64,000 nucleotides of DNA from contig NZ_JAFCKF010000012.1 in assembly GCF_018130545.1 (NCBI RefSeq), positions 1 through 64,000 of the forward strand, in the 5' to 3' direction. Shown here in pieces: positions 17,272 to 24,876 of this stretch. The translations under genes and the position numbers were made by a program. This stretch comes from Bradyrhizobium tropiciagri (GTDB lineage Bacteria > Pseudomonadota > Alphaproteobacteria > Rhizobiales > Xanthobacteraceae). The notes beneath the pieces were generated by a model, which saw only the letters and a list, made by a program, of their open reading frames with translations, was not told the origin of the DNA and ran no database searches. Every line of letters begins with the position of its first letter. The first letter of the stretch is position 1.

Positions 17272-18069
17272 ATGGAGTTGGCCGCAACAGGGATGACCGA
17301 CCGCCAGCGCAAATATCGCGCAACCTACCGCGAACGGGTGGTGGGCTGGTACAATGGCTGGCTGCATGTCGTGCTGATCTACACGATCGGCTTCACGGCG
17401 CTGTACGTCTATCTGGCCAATGTGCATGACGTGAAATGGTGGGAATACCTCACCATCCCGGTGGTCTTCCTGATTGCGAACTTCTTCGAATGGGCGGTGC
17501 ATCGCTTCGTCATGCACCGGCCCTCGAACGTGCCGCTGCTGCGCGCGATCTACAGCCGCCACACACTGATGCATCATCAGTTCTTCACCGAGGAGGAGAT
17601 GCGCTTCGCCGATCATCACGACTGGCGCGTCACCTTCTTTCCGCCCTATGCGCTCGTCGTGTTTACCCTGATGTCGATCCCGCCGGCGATTGTCGCCGGG
17701 CTCGTGATCTCGCCCAATACCGGTTGGCTGCTGATCACCACGACGACGTCGATGTACCTGATCTACGAATTCATGCACTTCTGTTGCCACGTCGAGGAAA
17801 ATGCCTTCGTGCGCAACATGCCGTTCGTCAACACCATCCGCCGGCATCATACCGCCCATCACAACCAGTCGATCATGATGGAGCGCAACATGAACCTGAC
17901 CTTCCCGGTGATGGATTATGTGTTCGGCACCTCCGATCTCAATCGCGGCCTGCTTGGCCACGTCTTCAACGGCTACAGCACGCGCCACGTGAAGACCGAC
18001 ATGCGGCGGACGGCGCGGACGCCGCGGGTCGTGGTGAAGGAGCAATCGGTGCCGCATGCCGCAGCTTGA
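17272..18069 (+). CDS. Fatty acid hydroxylase / sterol desaturase superfamily membrane protein
   Basis: The product is 265 aa. It has the histidine clusters of the di-iron membrane hydroxylase superfamily: EWAVHRFVMHR, HTLMHHQFF, HFCCHVEENAF and RRHHTAHHNQ. About four hydrophobic segments surround them (VVLIYTIGFTALYVYLA, WEYLTIPVVFLIANFF, ALVVFTLMSIPPAIVAGLVI, GWLLITTTTSMYLIYEFM). ATG 17272 is chosen because GGAGGG lies seven bases upstream; ATG 17257 is possible. Such enzymes hydroxylate or desaturate lipid-like chains with O2. It overlaps the next gene by 14 bases and starts a five-gene run ending in an alcohol dehydrogenase. Confidence 0.82.
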   Translation: MELAATGMTDRQRKYRATYRERVVGWYNGWLHVVLIYTIGFTALYVYLANVHDVKWWEYLTIPVVFLIANFFEWAVHRFVMHRPSNVPLLRAIYSRHTLMHHQFFTEEEMRFADHHDWRVTFFPPYALVVFTLMSIPPAIVAGLVISPNTGWLLITTTTSMYLIYEFMHFCCHVEENAFVRNMPFVNTIRRHHTAHHNQSIMMERNMNLTFPVMDYVFGTSDLNRGLLGHVFNGYSTRHVKTDMRRTARTPRVVVKEQSVPHAAA

Positions 18070-18433
18070 ACCCAATCTCGCAGGCCTCGCCTGGTTCGGC
18101 TTGTTGTGGAGCGTATGCTGCATCGGCTTCCTGCAACTGGCCGGGATGTATCCGCTGCGCGGCCGCGCCGTTCTGCCGGTGACCATTGCAACGATCTTGT
18201 GGGGAATGTTGCTCGCTGGCACGCTGGCATTCGCTTTGGTCGAGCTGCGCTGGACCACCGTCGTGGTCATGGGCGGCGTGCTATTCCTGTTCTTGCCTGC
18301 ACTTTTCCAAGCGATGCCGGAATGGTGGCGCGACGGACGCGCGGGATTGCGGCTGTCCTGTTGCGCGATGCTTGCGGCACTGGCGCTGCTGGTCGGCGTG
18401 GCGGCACCGTCGTTTCACATCTGGATGACCTGA
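18056..18433 (+). CDS. Small integral membrane protein, unknown function
   Basis: The product is 125 aa with four predicted helices: LAWFGLLWSVCCIGFLQLAG, ILWGMLLAGTLAFALVEL, TTVVVMGGVLFLFLPALF and CCAMLAALALLVGVAAP. I recognise no family motif. It overlaps the hydroxylase gene by 14 bases, with AAGGAG upstream inside that gene, so the two are translationally coupled and may act together in the membrane. Confidence 0.65.
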   Translation: MPQLEPNLAGLAWFGLLWSVCCIGFLQLAGMYPLRGRAVLPVTIATILWGMLLAGTLAFALVELRWTTVVVMGGVLFLFLPALFQAMPEWWRDGRAGLRLSCCAMLAALALLVGVAAPSFHIWMT

Positions 18434-18445
18434 AGGGAGATCGCG

Positions 18446-18646
18446 ATGCCCAGCCACATCAAGCTCATGTTGTCGCTGGCGTGCCTCGTCACGGCGGCCT
18501 GCGGGTACTTTTTCATGGTCTATCTGGGACAGCAGGGACCGAGCTACGCGGTCGCTTTCCTCGGCGTATTTGCCACGGTCGCGATGTGGATCTTCCCCGA
18601 GGTCGTCAAGAAGAACCTCAAGGTCGGTCCGCCCGGATCCCGATAG
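18446..18646 (+). CDS. Small two-helix membrane protein, unknown function
   Basis: The product is 66 aa with two hydrophobic stretches (IKLMLSLACLVTAACGYFFMVYL and YAVAFLGVFATVAMWIFPEVV) and a basic tail. GAAGGGAG lies before the ATG and the gap from the previous stop is 12 bp, so it belongs to the same operon. No family is recognised. Confidence 0.6.
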   Translation: MPSHIKLMLSLACLVTAACGYFFMVYLGQQGPSYAVAFLGVFATVAMWIFPEVVKKNLKVGPPGSR

Positions 18647-18683
18647 GGCGCCTGACAGGATGTTGCAGCACGGGGACGATCCA

Positions 18684-18992
18684 ATGGCGAATTATATTGG
18701 GGACCGCACCATCGACGGCATTTCCGTCCTGGTCGACGGCGAGCCGCTGTCACCGCATTACGACCAGCTTCGGCTCACCGAGCATGGTTTTGAATGGAGC
18801 TATGAGGGGCCCGAGCCGGCACAACTGGCCTTCGCGCTGCTCCACGATCACCTGCACGACGCCGCTGCCGCGAAAGCGCTGCACGCGGCGTTCATGCGGC
18901 GCATCGTCGCCAATTTCGGCAATGAATGGGAGCTGTCCTCGGCCGATCTCGACGAGGCAGTCGCTGCGCTGCGGTCCGGACAGCCGGCCTGA
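18684..18992 (+). CDS. DUF6166-like small soluble protein
   Basis: The product is 102 aa from ATG 18684 (MANYIGDRTIDGISVLVDG), with GGGGACG upstream; ATG 18660 is an alternative. The sequence continues FEWSYEGPEPAQLAFALLHDH, then FMRRIVANFGNEWELSSADLDEAV. The pattern (opening Y-x-G-x-R-T-I-D-G, central GFEWSYEG-x-x-P-x-Q-L-A, closing NEWELSSADL) is what I recall of DUF6166 proteins, which have no known function. It is in line with the upstream membrane genes and 36 bp before the alcohol dehydrogenase. Confidence 0.65.
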   Translation: MANYIGDRTIDGISVLVDGEPLSPHYDQLRLTEHGFEWSYEGPEPAQLAFALLHDHLHDAAAAKALHAAFMRRIVANFGNEWELSSADLDEAVAALRSGQPA

Positions 18993-19028
18993 TCCCACGC
19001 TCGTTTCTCCGGCAGAGAGCCCCTTGAG

Positions 19029-20138
19029 ATGCCCCTGAGCTGTCGCGCTGCGGTGCTGCATCAAAGCGGAACGCCGCTCTCGATCGAGCGCGTTTCGCTG
19101 GCGCCGCCCACGTCGACCGACGTCGTGGTGAAGGTGCGGGCCGCGGGGCTCTGCCACACCGATCTGGAGGTGATCGACGGATCGCTGCGCTATCCCTTGC
19201 CGATGATCCTCGGACATGAGGCGGCCGGCGTGGTCGAGGAAGTCGGCAATGCGGTGCGCGACATCAGCGTCGGCGATCACGTCATCCTGTCCTGGAATCC
19301 GCATTGCGGGCATTGTTTCCAGTGCGATCGCGCGCAGCCGATCCTGTGCGAGACCTATCTCGCCCGCGGCGCGGAAGGCGTGCATTTCGACGGCGCGTCG
19401 AAGGCGCAACTCGAGGGCGGCAGGAGCCTGGCGCACCTGATGTTCCTCGGCGCGTTCTCGGAATATGTCGTGCTGCCGGCGCAGCAGGCGATCGTGGTGC
19501 CGAAGGCCATCCCGTTCGACCGTGCCTGCCTGATCGGCTGCGGCGTCATGACCGGCGTGGGCGCCGCGCTGAACATCGCCGAGATCGGCCACGGCGATAC
19601 CGTGATGGTCACCGGTTGCGGCGCGGTCGGGCTCGCAGCGGTGCAGGGCGCACGGCTTGCCGGCGCCGGTGCGATCATCGCGGTCGACCTCGATGATGAA
19701 AAGCTCGCGCTGGCGCGAAAGCTCGGCGCGACACAGGTCGTCAACGCGGGGCACGAAGATCCGGTCCAGTTCGCAAGGGAGGTGACGGGCGGGCGGGGCG
19801 CCGACGTCATCCTCGAGGCGGCGGGCCATCCGCAGGCGTTCCGGCAAACCGCGGAGGCGGTGCGGCCGGGCGGCGAGGTGATCTGGCTCGGCAAGATCGA
19901 CGTCTCGCACGACGTGAATTTCCGGTGGGGCGCCTTGATGGGCGAGAAGCGATTTCGCCGCTCGAGCTACGGCGGCGCACGACCGCGGCGCGACTTTCCC
20001 TGGCTGGCGCAGGCCTATCTCGATGGCCGGCTAAGGCTCGACGAACTGATCACCGGCCGCTGCAGCCTCGACGGCATCAATGACGGTTTCGAGGCGCTGC
20101 GGCGCGGTCGCTCGATCCGCACGGTGGTCGAGTTCTGA
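19029..20138 (+). CDS. Zinc-dependent alcohol dehydrogenase (MDR family)
   Basis: The product is 369 aa. Catalytic zinc ligands appear in AGLCHTDLEV and GHEAAGVVEE, and the structural-zinc lobe carries four Cys in NPHCGHCFQCDRAQPILC. The Rossmann loop is GCGAVGLAAVQGA, and Asp in VDLDDEKL marks NAD preference. It oxidises or reduces an alcohol/aldehyde with NAD(H). Its length and lobe match the class III-like group, but the formaldehyde/glutathione type cannot be asserted. In context it may process the product of the membrane hydroxylase encoded four genes upstream. Confidence 0.85.
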   Translation: MPLSCRAAVLHQSGTPLSIERVSLAPPTSTDVVVKVRAAGLCHTDLEVIDGSLRYPLPMILGHEAAGVVEEVGNAVRDISVGDHVILSWNPHCGHCFQCDRAQPILCETYLARGAEGVHFDGASKAQLEGGRSLAHLMFLGAFSEYVVLPAQQAIVVPKAIPFDRACLIGCGVMTGVGAALNIAEIGHGDTVMVTGCGAVGLAAVQGARLAGAGAIIAVDLDDEKLALARKLGATQVVNAGHEDPVQFAREVTGGRGADVILEAAGHPQAFRQTAEAVRPGGEVIWLGKIDVSHDVNFRWGALMGEKRFRRSSYGGARPRRDFPWLAQAYLDGRLRLDELITGRCSLDGINDGFEALRRGRSIRTVVEF

Positions 20139-20143
20139 CACTC

Positions 20144-20902
20144 TCAGAGCGTCGAACGCGCAAAGCTTTCGATGTAGTTGATCAGGCTGTCGGAGGCCGC
20201 GCCGGCCGCGTCGACGCGGCGTTCGGCGATCGCTTCGGCGACGTCCGCGTGCAGGCGCGCCGCGAGCGGCAGATCGGCCGCTTCCTTGTAGTGCTGATAC
20301 CAGAACCGGCGCGACAGGCCATGCATCAGGCCCATGGCGCGGGCGGCGAACTCGTTGCGCGACGCGGCAGAGACCAGGGTGTTGAACTGGTGGTCCAGCC
20401 GCATAAAGAGCAGATCGTCGGATTTTTCCGACGCGCGCCGCATGCCGGCGGCGATCTCGGAGAACTGCGTACGCTGCTCGCTGGTGGCGCGCTCGGCGGC
20501 GCCGCGTGCCATCAGCCGTTCCAACTCGCGCCGCACTTCGAGCAGCCGGAGCTGGGCCCGCAGGTCGATCTCGGACACCAGCACGCCGCGACGGGCCAGA
20601 ATGTTGACGAGGCCGTCGCGCGACAGCCGCTGCAATGCCTCGCGGATCGGGGTGCGGCCGATGTCGAGCCGTTTGGCCAGCACGAGCTCGGAGAGCGCGG
20701 TGCCGGGCGGCAACTGCAGCGTCACGATCAGCTCTTCCAGCTCGGCATAGGCACGATCGGTGAGGGTGACGTCGCTCTGCGGGAGAGCCGCCTGCGCGGA
20801 CCCGCGCGGCTTGTCGCCGGCGGCGGATGATTGCCGTGCCGGCCGGCGGCTCCCTGTCGCGCGCGCGCGCACCGTGCTGGATCGCTTGTTCGAATCTGCC
20901 AT
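20144..20902 (-). CDS. GntR/FCD-family transcriptional regulator
   Basis: The product is 252 aa from ATG 20902 (MADSNKRSS); the open frame continues upstream to 20953. A basic, disordered N-terminal tail of about 45 residues precedes the winged helix: AYAELEELIVTLQLPPGT, LSELVLAKRLDIGRTPIREALQRLSRDGLV. The FCD domain follows, with RLDHQFNTLVS and H in ARLHADVAEAI. It is tail-to-tail with the alcohol dehydrogenase and 99 bp downstream of the MFS gene stop. A 14-bp perfect palindrome sits just before its start, which suggests autoregulation. Confidence 0.85.
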   Translation of the reverse strand: MADSNKRSSTVRARATGSRRPARQSSAAGDKPRGSAQAALPQSDVTLTDRAYAELEELIVTLQLPPGTALSELVLAKRLDIGRTPIREALQRLSRDGLVNILARRGVLVSEIDLRAQLRLLEVRRELERLMARGAAERATSEQRTQFSEIAAGMRRASEKSDDLLFMRLDHQFNTLVSAASRNEFAARAMGLMHGLSRRFWYQHYKEAADLPLAARLHADVAEAIAERRVDAAGAASDSLINYIESFARSTL

Positions 20903-20909
20903 CGGATCA

Positions 20910-20931
20910 CTGCTGTACAGCAGATATCTCA
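20910..20931. promoter_or_regulatory. Palindromes upstream of GntR gene
   Basis: CTGCTGTACAGCAG (20910-20923) is a perfect 14-bp palindrome. It runs into AGATATCTCA (20922-20931), itself containing the palindrome AGATATCT and similar to TGATATGTCA found at 17236 and 22484. The site begins eight bases before the GntR start codon. Confidence 0.5.
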
Positions 20932-21001
20932 CACGCCCCGATGGGACTGACAAGGCCGCTCGGTCGGCTTAGGCCGAATCGAGCGGCGCGCAGCGCACCG
21001 A

Positions 21002-22414
21002 TCAGTGCGAAATGCTCTCCAGCGTCCGGCCGCGGGTTTCCTCGCCGAGCAACAACACCACAAGCGCGGCCACCACGAACGCGCCGGCGCCGAGCGCGAA
21101 CACGCCGCCCTGTCCAGCCGCCGGCAGGATCACGCCGATCACATAGGGGCCGATCAGCGAACCGATACGGCCGACCGCAGAGGCAAAGCCGGTTCCGGTT
21201 GCCCGGACATGGGTCGGGTACAGTTCAGGCGTATAGGCGTAGAGCGCCGACCACATGCCGAACAGGAAGAATTGCATGCAGAGGCCGGCAATGATGAGCT
21301 GGGTCTGGTCGACCGCCGAGCCGTAGAAGTGGCAGGCGATCGCGCCGCAGAGCAGGTTCATCACCAGCGTTGCCTTTCGGCCCCAGGACTCGACGAGCCA
21401 CGCCGAGACCAGGAAGCCGGGGATGCCCGCAAGCGAGATCAGGATGGTGTAGAACACCGATTTGGTGATCGGGAAGCCCTTGGCCTGCAGCAGCGCGCCG
21501 AGCCATGTGGTGAGGCCGTAGAAGCCGAGCAGCGCGAAGAACCACAAGGTCCACAACATCGCGGTTCGTTTGGCGTAGATGCCTGAAAACAGCGTCCTCA
21601 GGCCCGTCACTTCCGAGGCAGGAGCGGCGGGCTGCCGCATGACCGGCGGCAGATCGCGACTGCCGAGGCGATCGCGCACCTTGGTTTCGATGTCGCGCAC
21701 GGTCGCTTCGGCCCGCTCTGAATAGCCATGCGACGCGAGCCAGCGCGGCGATTCCGGCACGTAACGCCGCACCACCAGCACGAAGACTGCGGGGATCGCC
21801 TGCAGGATGAAGACCCAGCGCCAGTCGGCGACCTGCAGCACGCAGTAGGTCAAGAGGCCCGACGCGATGAAGCCGAGCGGCCAAAATCCTTCGAGGAATG
21901 CGATGTAGCGGCCGCGGTTCTTGGCCGGCATGATTTCCGAGACCATCGACTGCGCGACCGGAAACTCCATGCCCATTCCGAAGCCGAGCAGCAGACGGGA
22001 TGCGCCGAGTGCGGTCGCCGTCGTGGAGAGACCGCAAAACAGGCTGCCCAGTCCCCAGAAGATCATGCTGACCTGGAAGACGCGGGCGCGACCGAAACGG
22101 TCGGCAAGCAGGCCGGCGGACGCGGCGCCTATGAACATGCCGAGGAAGCTCATGCTCGACAGCAGGCCGGCTTCCGCCGTCGACAGGCCGAAGGTCTGGC
22201 GGATCGAGCCGAGCAGGAAGGTCAGCGCGGCCAGGTCCATGCTGTCGAAGAACCACGCGGTCGCGATGATCCCGAAGATCCAGCGCTGATAGGAGGTCAG
22301 TGGCAGGCGTTCGAGCCGTGCCGCGATGTCGGCAACCTGCTGCGCCTGCGCGGTTCGCGCAACGGCGGCTGGAGCCCGGCTTCCGGCCGATGCCGTGACG
22401 TCGGAAATGGTCAT
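21002..22414 (-). CDS. MFS transporter (AAHS/sugar-porter-like)
   Basis: The product is 470 aa with 12 predicted helices. The MFS loop 2-3 motif is AGLLADRFGRARVF, and R-x-x-G-x-G-x-G is seen in RLLLGFGMGMEFPVAQ. PESPRWL after helix 6 and ELYPTHVRATGTGFASAVGRIG in the second half are typical of proton-linked porters for organic acids or sugars. The substrate is not readable. TTGACA with an embedded TGACATATCA word lies upstream (minus strand, about 22484-22494), shared with the hydroxylase promoter, so transport and metabolism may be co-regulated. Confidence 0.87.
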   Translation of the reverse strand: MTISDVTASAGSRAPAAVARTAQAQQVADIAARLERLPLTSYQRWIFGIIATAWFFDSMDLAALTFLLGSIRQTFGLSTAEAGLLSSMSFLGMFIGAASAGLLADRFGRARVFQVSMIFWGLGSLFCGLSTTATALGASRLLLGFGMGMEFPVAQSMVSEIMPAKNRGRYIAFLEGFWPLGFIASGLLTYCVLQVADWRWVFILQAIPAVFVLVVRRYVPESPRWLASHGYSERAEATVRDIETKVRDRLGSRDLPPVMRQPAAPASEVTGLRTLFSGIYAKRTAMLWTLWFFALLGFYGLTTWLGALLQAKGFPITKSVFYTILISLAGIPGFLVSAWLVESWGRKATLVMNLLCGAIACHFYGSAVDQTQLIIAGLCMQFFLFGMWSALYAYTPELYPTHVRATGTGFASAVGRIGSLIGPYVIGVILPAAGQGGVFALGAGAFVVAALVVLLLGEETRGRTLESISH

Positions 22415-22483
22415 TGCTGTCCTCCCCAGGTGGACGTTGACGGGTTCTTGCGGCCCTTTAATAAAATGTCACACGGATAGCAG

Positions 22484-22493
22484 TGATATGTCA
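22484..22493. promoter_or_regulatory. TGATATGTCA word upstream of MFS gene
   Basis: TGATATGTCA on the plus strand reads TGACATATCA toward the MFS gene, and a TTGACA hexamer overlaps it (minus strand). The same 10-mer occurs at 17236-17245. It is a candidate site for the GntR regulator encoded between the two loci. Confidence 0.4.
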
Positions 22494-22688
22494 ATTGCTG
22501 ATCACGAGTGGGGTGGTGGCTCGGTCCCCCTTGTGATCCGATCGGCCAACGATGTCGCTTCGGCCAGCTTCCGAAGCGCCATCAAGACCCGGTTAACGGC
22601 ATCCGAGAAATCGGGGGCTAACGGATAATCCGGCTTTAACGGGGGGCCGATTACACGTCGCTTGGTTGCACGGAGGCGTTTTCCCCAC

Positions 22689-23096
22689 ATGGCAGTTCAG
22701 GTCGATTTGGATTTTGCGAGCGAGGACCGCGCGAGGGCGCAGATCGGCGCGGCGGTGAGCTTTTTGCTCCGGGATGTGAGCGGCGTCGCACGCGAGCATG
22801 CCGTCGAGATGATCGTCGAGATGGTGCGCGATGTCGCAAGTCGGCCGGCCGGTCCGGATGCGCCATCGATTCAGCCGCTGATGAGCGGCATCGCCTATCG
22901 GGATTTTGTCATCGACGCCTATCGGCGCGATGTCGATCGTTGGCGCGCGACCATCCGCCGGTCGAATGGCAAGAAGATCCGGATTGCGTCGCCGCCGTCG
23001 GTGCGCGATGAGGCGACGACGACAGCGGACGCGATCAACGCCGAGAAGGCCATCGAGTTCGCAAGGCGGGCGATCGACATGGGCGAAGTGCTCTGA
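22689..23096 (+). CDS. Hypothetical protein, 135 aa
   Basis: A soluble, largely helical protein from ATG 22689 (MAVQVDLDFASEDRARAQIG). It has REHAVEMIVEMVRDVASRP, a basic middle (YRRDVDRWRATIRRSNGKKIRI) and an acidic helical end (AEKAIEFARRAIDMGEVL). I recognise no domain. The gene stands alone; no strong ribosome-binding site is visible (GGAGG lies about 15 bp upstream). It could be a small conserved rhizobial protein. Confidence 0.55.
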   Translation: MAVQVDLDFASEDRARAQIGAAVSFLLRDVSGVAREHAVEMIVEMVRDVASRPAGPDAPSIQPLMSGIAYRDFVIDAYRRDVDRWRATIRRSNGKKIRIASPPSVRDEATTTADAINAEKAIEFARRAIDMGEVL

Positions 23097-23252
23097 CCCG
23101 TACAGCGCCAACGCTGCCGCGGCGGCGAAACTCCGTCTGACAGCCGCTGACTCTATGCTTGGGACGCGCGATGTGCTCCGATACGACGGCTGCGCCGGTT
23201 CCGGAGCCGTCGACCGGAATCTCGATCCATCGTGTCCCAGCCGAGAAACGCC

Positions 23253-24065
23253 ATGCCGTCCGAACTCCGTTCGCCCCGTCTCGCCGTCCTGATCGACGCC
23301 GACAATGCATCCGCAAAGATCGCCGACGGGCTGTTCGAGGAGATCGCCAAGATCGGCGAAGCCAGCGTGCGCCGTATCTACGGCGACTTCTCCAATCCCA
23401 GATCGAGGGCCTGGGCCGATATCCTGTCGAAGCACGCCATCATACCGCAGCAGCAATTCGCCTACACGACCGGCAAGAATGCATCCGACATCACCCTGGT
23501 GATCGACGCCATGGACCTGCTGCACAGCGGCCGGTTCGATGGCTTCTGCCTGGTGTCGTCCGACAGCGATTTCACCCGGCTTGCCGCCCGCATCCGCGAG
23601 CATGGTATCGACGTGTTCGGTTTCGGCGAGCAGAAGACGCCGGAGAGTTTTCGGCAGGCCTGCCGCCGGTTCGTCTATACCGAGAATTTGCGCGGTGGCG
23701 TGACCAGCAATCAGGACGCAGCGGTGCGTGCCCAGCCGTTGCAGCCGCCCGAGGCGGCCGTACCCATCCTCAAGAAGGTGACCAGCCAGATCGCAAGCGA
23801 AGACGGCTGGGTGACGCTCGGCGAGGTCGGCCGCCAGCTTGCCAATGTGGCATCCGATTTCGATCAACGGACATACGGTTTCCGCACCCTGGGCGAACTG
23901 GTACGCAGGACAAACGCCTTCGAGATCGATCACCCGAAGGGCGGCGCGATGCGGATCCGCATCAAGTCGGTGGCTGCACCGTCGCCAGGCAGGCCAGCTC
24001 CAGGTAAACCGGCTCCAAGACGGCGAGCTCCGAGACGGCGCGCCGATCAGAAGCCGCCGGAATGA
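23253..24065 (+). CDS. NYN-domain (LabA/DUF88) protein with C-terminal LOTUS/OST-HTH domain
   Basis: The product is 270 aa from ATG 23253 with GAGAAACG upstream. Residues about 8-150 are a NYN/PIN-like nuclease domain with acidic residues in LAVLIDADNAS, KNASDITLVIDAMDLL and CLVSSDSDFTRLA. About 170-245 form a LOTUS-like winged helix: ILKKVTSQIASEDGWVTLGEVGRQL, then YGFRTLGELVRRTNAFEI. The tail is Pro/Arg-rich. This architecture is expected of an RNA-processing or RNA-binding protein acting in the cytoplasm; the target is unknown. Confidence 0.88.
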   Translation: MPSELRSPRLAVLIDADNASAKIADGLFEEIAKIGEASVRRIYGDFSNPRSRAWADILSKHAIIPQQQFAYTTGKNASDITLVIDAMDLLHSGRFDGFCLVSSDSDFTRLAARIREHGIDVFGFGEQKTPESFRQACRRFVYTENLRGGVTSNQDAAVRAQPLQPPEAAVPILKKVTSQIASEDGWVTLGEVGRQLANVASDFDQRTYGFRTLGELVRRTNAFEIDHPKGGAMRIRIKSVAAPSPGRPAPGKPAPRRRAPRRRADQKPPE

Positions 24066-24118
24066 GCGGCGCGCGGCGCGGGCATGCTCCGAGCCATCCT
24101 TGATCTGAACCAGCCATG

Positions 24119-24154
24119 AATGCCGCTTCGCACATCATCCGAAGCGGCATTTTC
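24119..24154 (+). terminator. Intrinsic terminator
   Basis: A 12-bp stem (AATGCCGCTTCG / CGAAGCGGCATT) with a 9-base loop ends in TTTT and follows the NYN gene by 53 bp. Confidence 0.85.
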
Positions 24155-24282
24155 AATTTGTGCTGGAACCAAAGCGAGTTGCGGCGGAATTGGAATTTGC
24201 GCGCAAGTTGCCGCGCTGGAACTGGAACGTCTCATTCCCTGCGATGTTGAAGGGGCGTCTTGCAACTCGGAGGAGGACAATC

Positions 24283-24672
24283 ATGAACAAGCGTTTAGCC
24301 GTTTCCCTTGTCGCTGTTGTCTCGCTGCTCGCGTCCGGTTCGGCCTTCGCTCAGTCGACGACTGCAGCGGGCGCCGTCAACGGTGCGCGGACCGGCGGCG
24401 AGATTGCAGGCCCGGTTGGCGAGATCGTCGGCGGCACGGTAGGTGCTGCGGTCGGCGCCGGCCTCGAGATTCCGAATGCGGTGATCACGTCGATCCCGCG
24501 CGGCGAGCCGTCGGTGGTGGTGCGCGAACGCGTCGTGGTCGGCGAGCCGCTGCCCGACACCGTCGTGCTGCGCCCGGTGCCGCGCTACACCGAATATCGC
24601 TATGCGGTCGTCAATGATCGCCGTGTGGTCGTGGACGCGCGCACCCACCGGATCGTCAAGATCATCGACTGA
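24283..24672 (+). CDS. DUF1236-type exported protein
   Basis: The product is 129 aa from ATG 24283, preceded by AGGAGGAC. A clean signal peptide (LAVSLVAVVSLLASGSAFAQS) is followed by a Gly/Ala-rich low-complexity part and the C-terminal DUF1236-like module: PLPDTVVLRPVPRYTEYRYAVVNDRRVVVDARTHRIVKIID. DUF1236 proteins are common in Bradyrhizobiaceae, periplasmic, and of unknown function. It stands alone between two terminators. Confidence 0.82.
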   Translation: MNKRLAVSLVAVVSLLASGSAFAQSTTAAGAVNGARTGGEIAGPVGEIVGGTVGAAVGAGLEIPNAVITSIPRGEPSVVVRERVVVGEPLPDTVVLRPVPRYTEYRYAVVNDRRVVVDARTHRIVKIID

Positions 24673-24700
24673 TCGCAGCGAGACTTCTGACGGCGAACAC

Positions 24701-24730
24701 CCTCGCGGGCTTCTCGCCCGCGGGGATCTT
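24701..24730 (+). terminator. Probable terminator after DUF1236 gene
   Basis: The stem CGCGGGC / GCCCGCG (24704-24710 and 24716-24722) has a TTCTC loop and lies about 30 bp after the stop. There is no strong T-run. Confidence 0.5.
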
Positions 24731-24876
24731 ACTCGGCCCCATGAAGGTCCCATGAATACCGGCATGGCACGGGCCCGCTTTTTCATGAAGCGACCGGTTT
24801 GCCTATCCCCTAGACTGGCTGGCAACGGACGGACACCGCCAGCGTCCGCCTCAATCAAGAGCAGGGGGATGGAAAC

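Noticed and set aside
23253-24065. NYN protein as a toxin of a toxin-antitoxin or defence system
   Set aside because: There is no small partner gene in an overlapping arrangement, and the LOTUS fusion points to RNA metabolism rather than a toxin.
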